This document shows positions 16,806 to 25,492 of a stretch of 64,000 nt of DNA, one piece after another. Source of the stretch: Streptomyces sp. NBS 14/10 (GTDB lineage: Bacteria; Actinomycetota; Actinomycetes; Streptomycetales; Streptomycetaceae); contig NZ_NCSM01000030.1 of NCBI RefSeq assembly GCF_002224125.1, positions 1 to 64,000 of the forward strand, in the 5' to 3' direction. Under the pieces are notes generated by a model that did no database searches, had not been told where the DNA came from, and saw nothing but the letters and a program-made list of their open reading frames with translations. Both the position numbers and the translations under genes were made by a program. Every line of letters starts with the position of its first letter. Position 1 is the stretch's first letter.

Positions 16806-18437
16806 ATGGACGCCGTGACCCAGGTCCCCGTGCCGGTGAACGAGCCGGTGCACACCTACGCCCCCGGCACCCCCGAGCGCGCACGCCTCGAGACCAAGCT
16901 CAAGGAGCTCGCCCAGAACCCCGTCGACCTGCCGATGACCATCGGCGGCGAGAAGCGGATGGGCGGGGGGACGCGCTTCGACGTGGTGCAGCCGCACAAC
17001 CGCGCGGCGCGCCTGGGCACCTACGCCAACGCCACCCAGGCCGATGCGCGGGACGCGATCGACGCCGCCCTGGCCGCCGCCCCGGCGTGGCGCGCGCTCA
17101 GCTTCGACGACCGGGCCGCGATCATCCTCAAGGCCGCGGATCTGCTCTCCGGCCCGTGGCGCGAGACGCTGGCCGCCTCGACCATGCTCGGCCAGTCCAA
17201 GACCGTGCAGCAGGCCGAGATCGACACCCCCTGTGAGCTGGTCGACTTCTGGCGCTTCAATGTCCACTTCGCCCGCCAGATCCTGGCCGAGCAGCCGATG
17301 ACCAACTCCCCGGGGGTCTGGAACCGCAGCGACCACCGGCCGCTGGAGGGGTTCGTCTACGCGATCACGCCCTTCAACTTCACCGCCATCGCGGGCAACC
17401 TCCCCACGGCCCCGGCCCTGATGGGCAATGTGGTGGTCTGGAAGCCGTCCCCGACGCAGACCCACGCCGCGGTGCTGCTGATGGAGCTGCTGGAGGAGGC
17501 GGGGCTGCCCAAGGGCGTGATCAACCTGGTCACGGGCGACGGCAAGGACGTCTCCGAGGTGGCCCTGACCCACCCGGACCTCGCCGGTATCCACTTCACC
17601 GGTTCGACCCGGACCTTCCAGTACCTGTGGAAGACGGTCGGCGCCAACATCGAGACGTACAAGACCTACCCGCGGCTGGTCGGCGAGACCGGCGGCAAGG
17701 ACTTCATCGTCGCCCACCCGTCGGCCGACCCCAAGGTGCTGAAGACGGCGATGACCCGCGGCGCCTTCGAGTACCAGGGCCAGAAGTGCTCCGCCGCCTC
17801 GCGCGCCTATGTCCCGCGCTCGCTGTGGGAGAGCGGCTTCAAGGAGGAGTTCGCCGCCGAGGTGGAGGGCCTGGCGATGGGCGATGTGACGGACCTGTCG
17901 CACTTCATCGGCGCCGTCATCGACGAGCGCGCCTTCGCCAAGTCCAAGGCGGCCATCGACCGGGCGAAGTCCGATCCGACCATCGAGATCGTGGCCGGCG
18001 GTACGTACGACGACAGCGAGGGCTACTTCGTCCGCCCGACGGTCCTCGTCTCCACCGACGCGGACAACGAGATCTTCAAGGACGAGTACTTCGGCCCGAT
18101 CCTCGGGGTGTTCGTCTACGAGGACGCCGAGTACGACGCGATGCTGGAGCAGATGGAGTCGGCGTCGCCGTACGGCCTCACCGGCTGCGTCATCGCCCAG
18201 GACCGCGCCGCGGCCGCCGCCACCTGCGAGGCGCTGCGCTTCGCGGCCGGCAACTTCTACATCAACGACAAGCCGACCGGGGCCGTCGTCGGCCAGCAGC
18301 CGTTCGGCGGCGGGCGGGCCTCCGGCACCAATGACAAGGCGGGCGCCAAGCAGAACCTGATGCGCTGGACCTCCACCCGCTCCATCAAGGAGACCCTGGT
18401 CCCGCCGACCGACTACCGCTACCCGCATATGGGCTGA
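16806..18437 (+). CDS. pruA: 1-pyrroline-5-carboxylate dehydrogenase
   Basis: A 543-aa aldehyde dehydrogenase that oxidises glutamate semialdehyde to glutamate with NAD, the second step of proline catabolism. The catalytic cysteine is C328 in QGQKCSAASRAY; the NAD segment is AITPFNFTAIAGNLPTAP and VVWKPS, and the glutamate motif is LVGETGGKDF. AAGGAG precedes the ATG. Full length for the family. It is cotranscribed with proline dehydrogenase and followed by a strong terminator. Confidence 0.97.
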   Translation: MDAVTQVPVPVNEPVHTYAPGTPERARLETKLKELAQNPVDLPMTIGGEKRMGGGTRFDVVQPHNRAARLGTYANATQADARDAIDAALAAAPAWRALSFDDRAAIILKAADLLSGPWRETLAASTMLGQSKTVQQAEIDTPCELVDFWRFNVHFARQILAEQPMTNSPGVWNRSDHRPLEGFVYAITPFNFTAIAGNLPTAPALMGNVVVWKPSPTQTHAAVLLMELLEEAGLPKGVINLVTGDGKDVSEVALTHPDLAGIHFTGSTRTFQYLWKTVGANIETYKTYPRLVGETGGKDFIVAHPSADPKVLKTAMTRGAFEYQGQKCSAASRAYVPRSLWESGFKEEFAAEVEGLAMGDVTDLSHFIGAVIDERAFAKSKAAIDRAKSDPTIEIVAGGTYDDSEGYFVRPTVLVSTDADNEIFKDEYFGPILGVFVYEDAEYDAMLEQMESASPYGLTGCVIAQDRAAAAATCEALRFAAGNFYINDKPTGAVVGQQPFGGGRASGTNDKAGAKQNLMRWTSTRSIKETLVPPTDYRYPHMG

Positions 18438-18482
18438 GAGCCCCGCTGAGCTCGGGGGCCCGACCCCCGACGGGCCCCCGAC

Positions 18483-18519
18483 GGCCGCCGTATGTGCCAA
18501 GGCACGTACGGCGGCCTTT
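18483..18519 (+). terminator. Terminator of the proline operon
   Basis: A 16-bp stem (18483-18498 with 18501-18516, one G-T pair) with an AA loop is followed by TTTG, 46 bp after the pruA stop. Confidence 0.85.
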
Positions 18520-18688
18520 GCCGTATGCGGAGCGCGTGTGGCAAGCCCGAGGGGCGCGTGTGGCAAGCCGAAAAGCCGTGGACGGCGGAGGCGCGGCGGT
18601 GCTAGCGTCTGACAGCCAAGTAGTCGTTATTCACGGCAGTTTACGAAGCTAACCAACGAGTAGGCACGTTCTGAACGGCGCGAATACT

Positions 18689-18727
18689 GGTTGGTCGAGG
18701 CCGAACGGGGGTTGGCCTCGACCAGCC
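18689..18727. ncRNA. Candidate structured RNA element
   Basis: TGGTCGAGGCC (18692-18702) pairs perfectly with GGCCTCGACCA (18714-18724) across an 11-nt loop, and three outer pairs extend the stem. No T tract follows and no gene ends nearby, so it is not an ordinary terminator. Whether it is a leader element or independent RNA is unknown. Confidence 0.4.
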
Positions 18728-18820
18728 CATGCGCGTTTCTGCGTCTCAGATAGTAGGACGTCCGAGTAATTGTGCGGACAGTCCGGCTCCGAGGCCTTAT
18801 TTTTGTGGAAGCCGAACGTC

Positions 18821-18836
18821 TCGCTCGATCGAGCGA
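18821..18836. promoter_or_regulatory. Perfect 16-bp palindrome TCGCTCGATCGAGCGA
   Basis: A fully symmetric site lies about 110 bp upstream of the 40-aa ORF. It could bind a dimeric regulator. No cognate factor is identifiable. Confidence 0.4.
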
Positions 18837-18943
18837 CGGCGGCCGCGGCCGGTGCGCATGCGCAGGTGACCCCTGCCGCACTTGAGGCCCCCGCCCCTCC
18901 GGCATCTTCCGCAGCACCTCTCGGGACACAGGGAGACGCGATC

Positions 18944-19066
18944 ATGGCTGAGACGACTGCCCGCAGGACCCGCCGCAAGACCGACAACACCGACCGCAAG
19001 AACGCCGCCGCCGCGCTGCAGCGCGCCCTCGACCGCCGCGACAACGGCGGCGCGACCGGCCACTGA
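18944..19066 (+). CDS. Small basic conserved protein (40 aa)
   Basis: A 40-aa hydrophilic, highly charged protein beginning MAETTARRTRRKTDNTDRKN and rich in Arg, Lys, Asp and Ala, with a predicted single helix (AAAALQRALDRRDNGG). The ATG at 18944 has GGGAG 8 nt upstream. The frame is open further upstream but without a ribosome site. I believe similar tiny proteins occur at this place in other Streptomyces, downstream of pruA. No function is known; charge suggests nucleic-acid or protein contact. It ends 33 bp from the convergent phosphatase gene. Confidence 0.7.
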   Translation: MAETTARRTRRKTDNTDRKNAAAALQRALDRRDNGGATGH

Positions 19067-19099
19067 CGCGGTCGCTGACACCAGCGAAAAGGGCCCCGG

Positions 19100-20803
19100 T
19101 CACTTCCCGGGCGTACGCACCACCTCGAAGTGGTCCACGCGCTCGCCCGATTCGGCCAGCGTCGTGACCGTCAGCTTCGGGCTCGGGCCCGGCCGCGCCT
19201 CCACCGTGAGGAACGAGAAACCGGTGTAGCGCACCCGCGACCACTCCACCGTGTCCTTGTTCTTCGATCCGTCCTTCGCCCAGTGGAAGGTCTTCACCTC
19301 GTCGAGGTCCTTCACATGGCCCTCGTAGCTGTCCGGCACCGGGAACTCGTACAGATGCGCCCCGGCCCCGCCCGCCGTCGCGTAGACGATGCCGTCGCGC
19401 ACCGCGTCGGCGCTGCCGCCGACCGGGACCCGCTTGGCGACCCGGCCGCCCCGGATGGCGTCGGTGCGCTCGTAGACGTGGTTGTGGCCGTTGATGACCA
19501 GGTCCACCTGGTGTTTCTCGAACAGCGGCACCCACGCGTCGCGCACCCCGCCGTCCGAGGCGTGGGCGCTGGTGGTCGAGAAGGCGCAGTGGTGGAAGAA
19601 GACCACGACGAAGTCGATACCGGGCTGGGCGCGCAGCTCTCCGAGGCGCCGGTCCAGCCAGCGCGTCTGCTCCCCGCCGGTGTACCCGGTGTTGGCGGTG
19701 ATCTCGTAGCTGACGTCGTTGGCGTCCAGCGCGACGACCGCCACATTGGCGTAGGTGAAGGAGTAGACCCCGGGCGCCTTGCGCGGATCGGGGCCGTTGC
19801 CGGGGAGGGACCAGCGGGCCAGCTGACCGCCGTAGCCGTCAGGGGAGTACCAGGCCTCCATGTCGTGGTTGCCGGTGGTCACCATCCACGGCACGCTCGC
19901 CGCGACCGAGGCGGTCTGGGCGAGGAAGGAGTCCCACACCCGGGCGTCGAAGACGTCCGTCTTCTGGCCGTGGCCGGTGGTGTCGGCGTAGCACAGATCC
20001 CCGGCGTGCAGATGGAAGGCGGGGTGCTGGCCGAGCAGCAGCTGGTCGTTGGTGAGCGCGTCATAGCTGACGCCCTGGTCGCCGAAGGCCGTGAAGACGA
20101 AGGACTCGGCCTTTTGGGGTGCCGTACGGAACGTGCCCAGGGCGGCGAAGTGGCGCGGGTCGGCCGGGTCGAAGCCGTCGTGGCCGACGCCGTAGTAATA
20201 GGTGACACCGGGGCTCAGCCCGTCGAGCGCGGCGTGGAGGTAGTACTGGTCGACGGCGGGGAGTTTGTCGCTGAGCGCGGGCGTGTGCAGATGGCGGACC
20301 TCGGCCTCGATCTTCCGGCTCAGTTCCCAGGGCTTGAGGCCGATCCGCACATACGGCGCCTTGACGGCGAAGGGGACCTGCCAGGAGATCCGCATCTGGG
20401 TCCTGGGGTCGGCGCCGAAGGCGAGATGGCGGCCGAAGGGCGCGACCAGCGCGCCGTTCACCTTCCGCGAGGCCGGGCCGGTGAGCAGCGTCGGCGACGG
20501 ACCGGTGAACAGCGCCGGGGACGGGCCCGCCGCCACGGCGCCCGCCGAACCGGTGAGCAGGCCGGCCCCCGCCACCGTCCCCACCCCCGCGGCGCCACCG
20601 CGCAGCACCCCGCGCCGGGAGAGCTTCGTCCGCAGATACTCGTGCTGCTCGGCCATGCTCATCCGGCGCGCCAGGCGCTCGGGAATGCCGACTCGCGGGA
20701 CATCGGAGGAGCCGCGGGGCGTGCCCCGGGAGAAGTCAGCCATGTGCCGGAATCTGCCCCCAGAAGGCGACTTCACGCGGTACTCCGGGTGAACGTGAGC
20801 CAT
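19100..20803 (-). CDS. Tat-exported purple-acid-phosphatase-like metallophosphoesterase
   Basis: A 567-aa exported phosphatase. A twin-arginine signal (LSRRGVLRGGAAG, about residue 62) is followed by a hydrophobic Ala/Gly stretch, a purple-acid-phosphatase N domain (fibronectin-like) and the calcineurin-like fold. Metal-ligand motifs in order are FGDQG, GDLCYAD, TGNHDME, FFHHCAF and NGHNHVYERT, complete for a dinuclear site. The start ATG 20803 is preferred because GGACGGAGG lies about 9 nt upstream; ATG 20743 is an alternative giving a shorter pre-Tat region. It diverges from leuB. It should release phosphate from organic esters outside the cell. Confidence 0.9.
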   Translation of the reverse strand: MAHVHPEYRVKSPSGGRFRHMADFSRGTPRGSSDVPRVGIPERLARRMSMAEQHEYLRTKLSRRGVLRGGAAGVGTVAGAGLLTGSAGAVAAGPSPALFTGPSPTLLTGPASRKVNGALVAPFGRHLAFGADPRTQMRISWQVPFAVKAPYVRIGLKPWELSRKIEAEVRHLHTPALSDKLPAVDQYYLHAALDGLSPGVTYYYGVGHDGFDPADPRHFAALGTFRTAPQKAESFVFTAFGDQGVSYDALTNDQLLLGQHPAFHLHAGDLCYADTTGHGQKTDVFDARVWDSFLAQTASVAASVPWMVTTGNHDMEAWYSPDGYGGQLARWSLPGNGPDPRKAPGVYSFTYANVAVVALDANDVSYEITANTGYTGGEQTRWLDRRLGELRAQPGIDFVVVFFHHCAFSTTSAHASDGGVRDAWVPLFEKHQVDLVINGHNHVYERTDAIRGGRVAKRVPVGGSADAVRDGIVYATAGGAGAHLYEFPVPDSYEGHVKDLDEVKTFHWAKDGSKNKDTVEWSRVRYTGFSFLTVEARPGPSPKLTVTTLAESGERVDHFEVVRTPGK

Positions 20804-20860
20804 CCGGATGAGCCTCCGTCCATATGTCGGACGGCGAATGTCATTCAGTGGGACGAGGGG

Positions 20861-20866
20861 TAGGGT
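20861..20866 (+). promoter_or_regulatory. leuB -10 element, leaderless start
   Basis: TAGGGT ends 6 nt before the leuB ATG and no Shine-Dalgarno sequence lies between, so transcription should start at or next to the start codon. The -35 is not clear. Confidence 0.45.
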
Positions 20867-20872
20867 CCCGGT

Positions 20873-21916
20873 ATGTCTCGCAGCATTCGTCTCGCAGTGA
20901 TCCCCGGTGACGGTATCGGCCAGGAAGTCGTGCCGCAGGGTCTCAAGGTCCTCTCGGCCGTCCTTCCGCAGGACGTGAAGCTCGAGACCCAGGAGTACGA
21001 CCTCGGCGCCCGGCGCTGGCACGCGACCGGCGAGACCCTGCCGGACGCGGAGCTCGAATCGCTGAAGAACCACGACGCGATCCTGCTCGGCGCCATCGGC
21101 GACCCGTCCGTGCCCTCGGGTGTGCTGGAGCGCGGGCTGCTGCTCAAGCTGCGCTTCGTCTTCGACCACTACGTCAACCTGCGTCCGTCGAAGCTGTTCC
21201 CGAACACCGCCACCCCGCTGGCCGGCCGCCCCGACATCGACTTCGTCGTCGTCCGCGAGGGCACCGAGGGGCCGTACACGGGCAACGGCGGATCGCTGCG
21301 CACCGGCACCCCGGCCGAGGTGGCCACCGAGGTCAGCGTGAACACCGCGTACGGCGTCGAGCGCGTGGTGCGCGACGCGTACGCCCGGGCCGCCGCCCGG
21401 CCGCGCAAGAAGCTCACCCTCGTGCACAAGACCAACGTCCTGGCGCACGCGGGCCACCTGTGGAAGAACATCTTCGACCGGGTCGGCGCGGAGTTCCCCG
21501 AGGTCACCACCGACTATCTGCATGTCGACGCCGCGACGATCTTCTTCGTCACCCAGCCCGAGCGGTTCGACGTCATCGTCACCGACAACCTCTTCGGTGA
21601 CATCCTCACGGACCTGGCCGCCGCCGTCACCGGTGGCATCGGGCTCGCCGCGAGCGGCAACATCAACCCCTCCGGCACCTTCCCGTCGATGTTCGAGCCG
21701 GTCCACGGCTCCGCGCCGGACATCGCGGGCACCGGCAAGGCCGACCCGACCGCGACCGTGCTGTCGGTGGCCCTGCTGCTTCAGCACCTGGGATACGAGG
21801 CCGAGGCGGCCCGTGTCGAGACCGCAGTCGCCCAGGACCTCGCGGAGCGCAGCGGCGACACGCCGCGCACCACCGACGAGATCGGCGACGCGCTCGCGGC
21901 GCGAGTATCCGGCTGA
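20873..21916 (+). CDS. leuB: 3-isopropylmalate dehydrogenase
   Basis: A 347-aa NAD-dependent decarboxylating dehydrogenase of leucine synthesis. The start [20 protein letters not shown] is typical, as are [42 protein letters not shown] segments and the NAD-binding end [20 protein letters not shown]. It is the short, divergent actinobacterial form. The start looks leaderless. leuC and leuD are about 24 kb away in the window, so the leucine genes are split. ilvE follows after 207 bp containing a hairpin. Confidence 0.97.
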   Translation: MSRSIRLAVIPGDGIGQEVVPQGLKVLSAVLPQDVKLETQEYDLGARRWHATGETLPDAELESLKNHDAILLGAIGDPSVPSGVLERGLLLKLRFVFDHYVNLRPSKLFPNTATPLAGRPDIDFVVVREGTEGPYTGNGGSLRTGTPAEVATEVSVNTAYGVERVVRDAYARAAARPRKKLTLVHKTNVLAHAGHLWKNIFDRVGAEFPEVTTDYLHVDAATIFFVTQPERFDVIVTDNLFGDILTDLAAAVTGGIGLAASGNINPSGTFPSMFEPVHGSAPDIAGTGKADPTATVLSVALLLQHLGYEAEAARVETAVAQDLAERSGDTPRTTDEIGDALAARVSG

Positions 21917-21993
21917 CCCCAGCCTGTGCCGACGCGCGGCTGGGTGCGACCATCGACCTGGGCCGCGCAAGCGCACGCACGCATCTCTACCCC

Positions 21994-22027
21994 GGCCCCA
22001 CTCCGAGCGATAATCGGACGTGGGGCC
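21994..22027. terminator. Stem-loop between leuB and ilvE
   Basis: GGCCCCAC-TCCGA (21994-22006) pairs with TCGGACGTGGGGCC (22014-22027) with one bulge and a 7-nt loop. It lies about 80 bp after leuB and 97 bp before ilvE; it may terminate leuB mRNA or act as a leader element of ilvE. Confidence 0.6.
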
Positions 22028-22123
22028 GTCGTATGAGAGGAAGCTCGGACGTCCTAGTACCCCTCGGGGGCCGGGACGGCGCGGGCGCGGTCCGCTACAA
22101 CCAACGGTGAAGGACTACCACTC

Positions 22124-23209
22124 ATGACGACGCCCACGATCGAGCTCAAGCCCTCCGCCCATCCCCTCTCCGACGAGGAGCGGGAGCGGATCCTGGCCAA
22201 CCCCGGCTTCGGCCGCCACTTCACCGACCACATGGTGACCATCAAGTGGACCGAGGGCCGCGGTTGGCACGACGCCCAGCTCGTGCCGTACGCGCCCCTC
22301 TCGCTCGACCCGGCGAACATGACCCTCCACTACGCCCAGACGATCTTCGAGGGGCTCAAGGCGTACCGGCAGCCCGACGGCGGCGTGGCCACCTTCCGCC
22401 CCGAGCAGAACGCCGAGCGCTTCCGCGCCTCCGCGCGCCGCATGGGCATGCCGGAGCTGCCGGTCGAGACCTTCATCGCGGCCTGCGACGCGCTGGTCAC
22501 CCAGGACAAGGCGTGGGTGCCGGGCAGCGGTGAGGAGTCCCTGTATCTGCGGCCCTTCATGTTCGCGACCGAGGTCGGCCTCGGCGTGCGGCCCGCGAAC
22601 GAATACCTCTTCATCATCATCGCCTCCCCGGCCGGCGCCTACTTCCCCGGCGGGGTCAAGCCGGTCTCCGTGTGGCTCTCCGAGGAGTATGTGCGCGCCG
22701 CCCCCGGTGGCACCGGCGCCGCCAAGACGGGCGGCAACTACGCCGCTTCGCTGGTCGCCCAGGCGCAGGCCGCCGAGCAGGGCTGCGACCAGGTGGTCTG
22801 GCTGGACGCGATCGAGCGCCGCTGGATCGAGGAGATGGGCGGTATGAACCTGTACTTCGTGTACGGGGACCGCATCGTGACCCCCGAGCTGTCCGGTTCG
22901 CTGCTGCCGGGCATCACCCGCGCCTCGCTGCTGTCGATCGCCGCCGACCTGGGCCATGAGGTCTCCGAGGGCCGTATCAGCGTCGACGACTGGCGCGAGG
23001 GGAACGCGGACGGCAGTCTCACCGAGGTCTTCGCCTGCGGCACCGCCGCCGTGATCACCCCCGTCGGCTCGGTCAAGTCCGCCCGGGCCGACTGGACCGT
23101 GGCGGACGGGCAGCCGGGCGAGGTGACGATGAAGCTGCGCAAGGCGCTGCTGGACATCCAGACGGGCGCCGCCCCGGACACCCACGGCTGGATGCACCGC
23201 CTGGGCTGA
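22124..23209 (+). CDS. ilvE: Branched-chain amino acid aminotransferase
   Basis: A 361-aa PLP fold-type IV transaminase for leucine, isoleucine and valine. The PLP lysine is in [14 protein letters not shown]; other class motifs are [46 protein letters not shown] and [22 protein letters not shown] lies before the ATG. Full length for the actinobacterial BCAT II type. It lies between leuB and cimA, which places three branched-chain steps together. Confidence 0.97.
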   Translation: MTTPTIELKPSAHPLSDEERERILANPGFGRHFTDHMVTIKWTEGRGWHDAQLVPYAPLSLDPANMTLHYAQTIFEGLKAYRQPDGGVATFRPEQNAERFRASARRMGMPELPVETFIAACDALVTQDKAWVPGSGEESLYLRPFMFATEVGLGVRPANEYLFIIIASPAGAYFPGGVKPVSVWLSEEYVRAAPGGTGAAKTGGNYAASLVAQAQAAEQGCDQVVWLDAIERRWIEEMGGMNLYFVYGDRIVTPELSGSLLPGITRASLLSIAADLGHEVSEGRISVDDWREGNADGSLTEVFACGTAAVITPVGSVKSARADWTVADGQPGEVTMKLRKALLDIQTGAAPDTHGWMHRLG

Positions 23210-23383
23210 CGGACGGACCGGCGGCCGGACCGGCGGCCGGGACGGGGTCTGGTCGACATGATCGGTGCCGAACCGCCCCTCCGAACGTGACTGCGATATC
23301 GATCCGCGCGGCGGTTCGCATCCTGAGACGGATGGGAGCGCGGAGGCGGGATGTGCTTGACTGCCTCCGTGCTCTCGTTCGCC

Positions 23384-23419
23384 ATGATTATTGGCAGCAG
23401 GCGCGCCGGTCCGCAGTGA
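23384..23419 (+). CDS. Possible 11-aa leader peptide with tandem Ile codons
   Basis: ATG ATT ATT GGC then Ser-Arg-Arg-Ala-Gly-Pro-Gln and TGA. Two adjacent isoleucine codons ahead of an isoleucine-pathway gene (cimA) and a terminator are suggestive of ribosome-mediated attenuation. ATT is rare in this genome, which would favour stalling. No good ribosome site is seen, and the same AT-rich bases could instead be part of a -10 element. Confidence 0.35.
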   Translation: MIIGSRRAGPQ

Positions 23420-23472
23420 CCGCCCCGTACGACCCGAGTACGGCGCGGCCACCGTGCCCCAGACCCGCGCGC

Positions 23473-23502
23473 AGACCTCTCGCACCCGCGAGGGGTCTTT
23501 TC
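23473..23502 (+). terminator. Intrinsic terminator upstream of cimA
   Basis: An 11-bp stem (AGACCTCTCGC with GCGAGGGGTCT, one T-G pair) and a 4-nt loop run into TTTTCGTTTT. It lies between ilvE and cimA and is a textbook attenuator shape. Confidence 0.8.
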
Positions 23503-23607
23503 GTTTTCCGGACCACCCCGCCGGACGCGGAGCGCGAGGGATCATAGGAGGGCGCGGAACCGGTTATTCCGGTAGACCGAGATCGATCCCACAGGAGCCA
23601 GACCACC

Positions 23608-25206
23608 ATGAAGGACCTACCCGACGACAGCTTCCACGTCTTCGACACCACGCTGCGCGACGGCGCGCAGCGCGAGGGCATCAACCTCACCGTCGCGGAC
23701 AAGCTGACCATCGCCCGTCACCTCGACGACTTCGGCGTGGGCTTCATCGAGGGCGGCTGGCCCGGCGCCAACCCGCGCGACACGGAGTTCTTCGCCCGGG
23801 CCCGCGCCGAGATCGACTTCAAACACGCCCAGCTGGTCGCGTTCGGCGCCACCCGCAAGGCGGGCGTACAGGCATCGGCCGACCCCCAGGTCCAGGCGCT
23901 CCTCGACTCCGGCGCCCCGGTGATCACGCTGGTGGCCAAGTCCCACGACCGCCATGTGGAACTCGCCCTGCGCACCACGCTGGACGAGAACCTGGAGATG
24001 GTCCGGGACACCGTCTCCCATCTGCGCGCCCAGGGCCGCCGGGTCTTCGTCGACTGCGAGCACTTCTTCGACGGCTACCGCGCCAACCCCGGCTACGCCA
24101 AGCAGGTCGTCAGCGCCGCCCACGAGGCGGGCGCCGATGTCGTCGTGCTGTGCGACACCAACGGCGGCATGCTCCCGGCCCAGATCGACGCGGTGGTGCG
24201 CACCGTCCTCGCCGACACCGGGGCTCGGCTTGGCATCCACGCCCAGGACGACACCGGCTGCGCCGTCGCCAACACCCTGGCCGCCGTGGACGCGGGCGCC
24301 ACCCATGTCCAGTGCACCGCCAACGGCTACGGCGAGCGGGTCGGCAACGCCAACCTCTTCCCGGTGGCCGCCGCCCTGGAGCTCAAGTACGGCCGTAAGG
24401 TCCTGCCGGGCGGCGCGCTCGCCGAGATGACCCGCATCTCGCACGCCATCGCCGAGGTGGTCAACCTCACACCCTCGACCCACCAGCCCTACGTCGGCCT
24501 CTCGGCCTTCGCGCACAAGGCCGGGCTGCACGCCTCCGCGATCAAGGTGGACCCCGACCTCTACCAGCACATCGACCCCGAGCTGGTCGGCAACACCATG
24601 CGCATGCTGGTGTCCGACATGGCGGGCCGGGCCTCGGTCGAGCTCAAGGGCAAGGAGCTGGGCGTCGACCTCGGCGGCGACCGGGAGCTGGTCGGCCGCG
24701 TCGTCGAGCGGGTCAAGGAGCGCGAGCTCGCGGGCTACACCTACGAGGCCGCCGACGCGTCCTTCGAACTGCTGCTGCGCGAGGAGATCGAGGGGCGGCC
24801 CCGCCGCTACTTCCAGGTCGAGTCCTGGCGGGCCATCGTCGAGGACCGCCCCGACGGCACCCACGCCAACGAGGCCACGGTCAAGCTCTGCGCCAAGGGC
24901 GAGCGCATCGTCTCCACGGCGGAGGGCAACGGCCCGGTCAACGCCCTGGACCGGGCGCTGCGGCTGGGCCTGGAGCGGATCTACCCGCAGCTGGCCACGA
25001 TGGAGCTGGTGGACTACAAGGTGCGCATCCTGGAGGGCAAGCACGGTACGGAGTCCACGACGCGGGTGCTGGTCTCGACGGCGGACGGCAAGGGCGAGTG
25101 GTCGACGGTGGGCGTCGGGGGGAACGTGATCGCGGCCTCGTGGCAGGCGCTGGACGACGCGTACGTCTACGGGCTGCTGCGGGCCGGCGTGGAGCCGCAG
25201 GAGTAG
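23608..25206 (+). CDS. cimA: (R)-citramalate synthase
   Basis: A 532-aa LeuA-family enzyme that condenses pyruvate and acetyl-CoA to citramalate, a threonine-independent route to isoleucine. The N-terminal TIM barrel opens with FDTTLRDGAQREGINLTVADK and contains the metal-site HAQDDTGCAVANT; the C-terminal LeuA dimer/feedback domain begins near residue 370 (ASFELLLREEIEGRPRRYF). The EGGWPGANPRD segment is typical of the citramalate synthase branch rather than 2-isopropylmalate synthase. A run of AGGAG precedes the ATG. The preceding leader suggests control by isoleucine supply. Confidence 0.93.
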   Translation: MKDLPDDSFHVFDTTLRDGAQREGINLTVADKLTIARHLDDFGVGFIEGGWPGANPRDTEFFARARAEIDFKHAQLVAFGATRKAGVQASADPQVQALLDSGAPVITLVAKSHDRHVELALRTTLDENLEMVRDTVSHLRAQGRRVFVDCEHFFDGYRANPGYAKQVVSAAHEAGADVVVLCDTNGGMLPAQIDAVVRTVLADTGARLGIHAQDDTGCAVANTLAAVDAGATHVQCTANGYGERVGNANLFPVAAALELKYGRKVLPGGALAEMTRISHAIAEVVNLTPSTHQPYVGLSAFAHKAGLHASAIKVDPDLYQHIDPELVGNTMRMLVSDMAGRASVELKGKELGVDLGGDRELVGRVVERVKERELAGYTYEAADASFELLLREEIEGRPRRYFQVESWRAIVEDRPDGTHANEATVKLCAKGERIVSTAEGNGPVNALDRALRLGLERIYPQLATMELVDYKVRILEGKHGTESTTRVLVSTADGKGEWSTVGVGGNVIAASWQALDDAYVYGLLRAGVEPQE

Positions 25207-25245
25207 GCCGGGACGCTCAGGGCCGTGGGCGCGGTTGGTGGCCAC

Positions 25246-25286
25246 GGCCCCGGCGGAGCCTAGGGGGGTGTAGCTCCGCCGGGGCC
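25246..25286 (+). terminator. cimA terminator
   Basis: A perfect 14-bp stem (25246-25259 with 25273-25286) around a 13-nt loop starts 40 bp after the cimA stop. Confidence 0.8.
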
Positions 25287-25301
25287 GGCCTGTCGAAGTT
25301 C

Positions 25302-25317
25302 CGTTGAATCTTCAACG
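25302..25317. promoter_or_regulatory. Perfect inverted repeat CGTTGAA-TC-TTCAACG
   Basis: A 7-bp armed palindrome lies about 175 bp upstream of the secreted M15-like gene, followed by a TAGCGT hexamer (25322-25327) that could be a -10. It may be an operator for that gene. Confidence 0.4.
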
Positions 25318-25492
25318 TCGCCTAGCGTAACCCCATCCCGCGCGTACACAAAATCTCCGGATAATCGCCCCAAGCGTTCACCAAAAATGGTGGCCGACGC
25401 GCGTAGAAGTTCGCCATCATCCTGCTGTCGCCCCCCACCTGCACCGCCGCACGGTTCCCAGCACGGTCCCACGGTCCACAGCAGGAGGTCCC

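Larger units (their letters stand above)
18520..18943 (+). other. Long structured gene-free leader before the 40-aa ORF
   Basis: About 420 bp without a supported gene. It contains a direct repeat of GCGCGTGTGGCAAGCC (near 18533 and 18556) and an AT-rich promoter-like segment around 18600-18680. A strong hairpin at 18689-18727 has 11 perfect pairs plus three more. A GTCCG/CGGAC pair near 18755-18775 and a perfect 16-bp palindrome at 18821-18836 follow. The order suggests a transcribed, folded 5' leader or a separate small RNA. Confidence 0.5.
23210..23607 (+). promoter_or_regulatory. cimA leader region with promoter-like sequence and attenuator
   Basis: A 398-bp gap without a large gene. From left to right it holds a GC repeat (GGCGGCCGGACC), a TTGACT hexamer (23357-23362), an ATG ATT ATT stretch at 23384 that could start an 11-residue leader peptide (MIIGSRRAGPQ), a possible GTAC/GAGTAC pairing, and an intrinsic terminator at 23473-23502, 105 bp before the cimA start. 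This layout fits transcription attenuation. Confidence 0.5.

Noticed and set aside
15783..18566. A 927-codon frame on the minus strand over proline dehydrogenase and pruA
   Set aside because: Antisense to two clear enzymes; rich in Arg/Gly/His and without motifs.
18770..19066. Longer 98-codon version of the 40-aa ORF
   Set aside because: The upstream part crosses the palindrome and structured leader and has no ribosome site; GGGAG sits just before the inner ATG.
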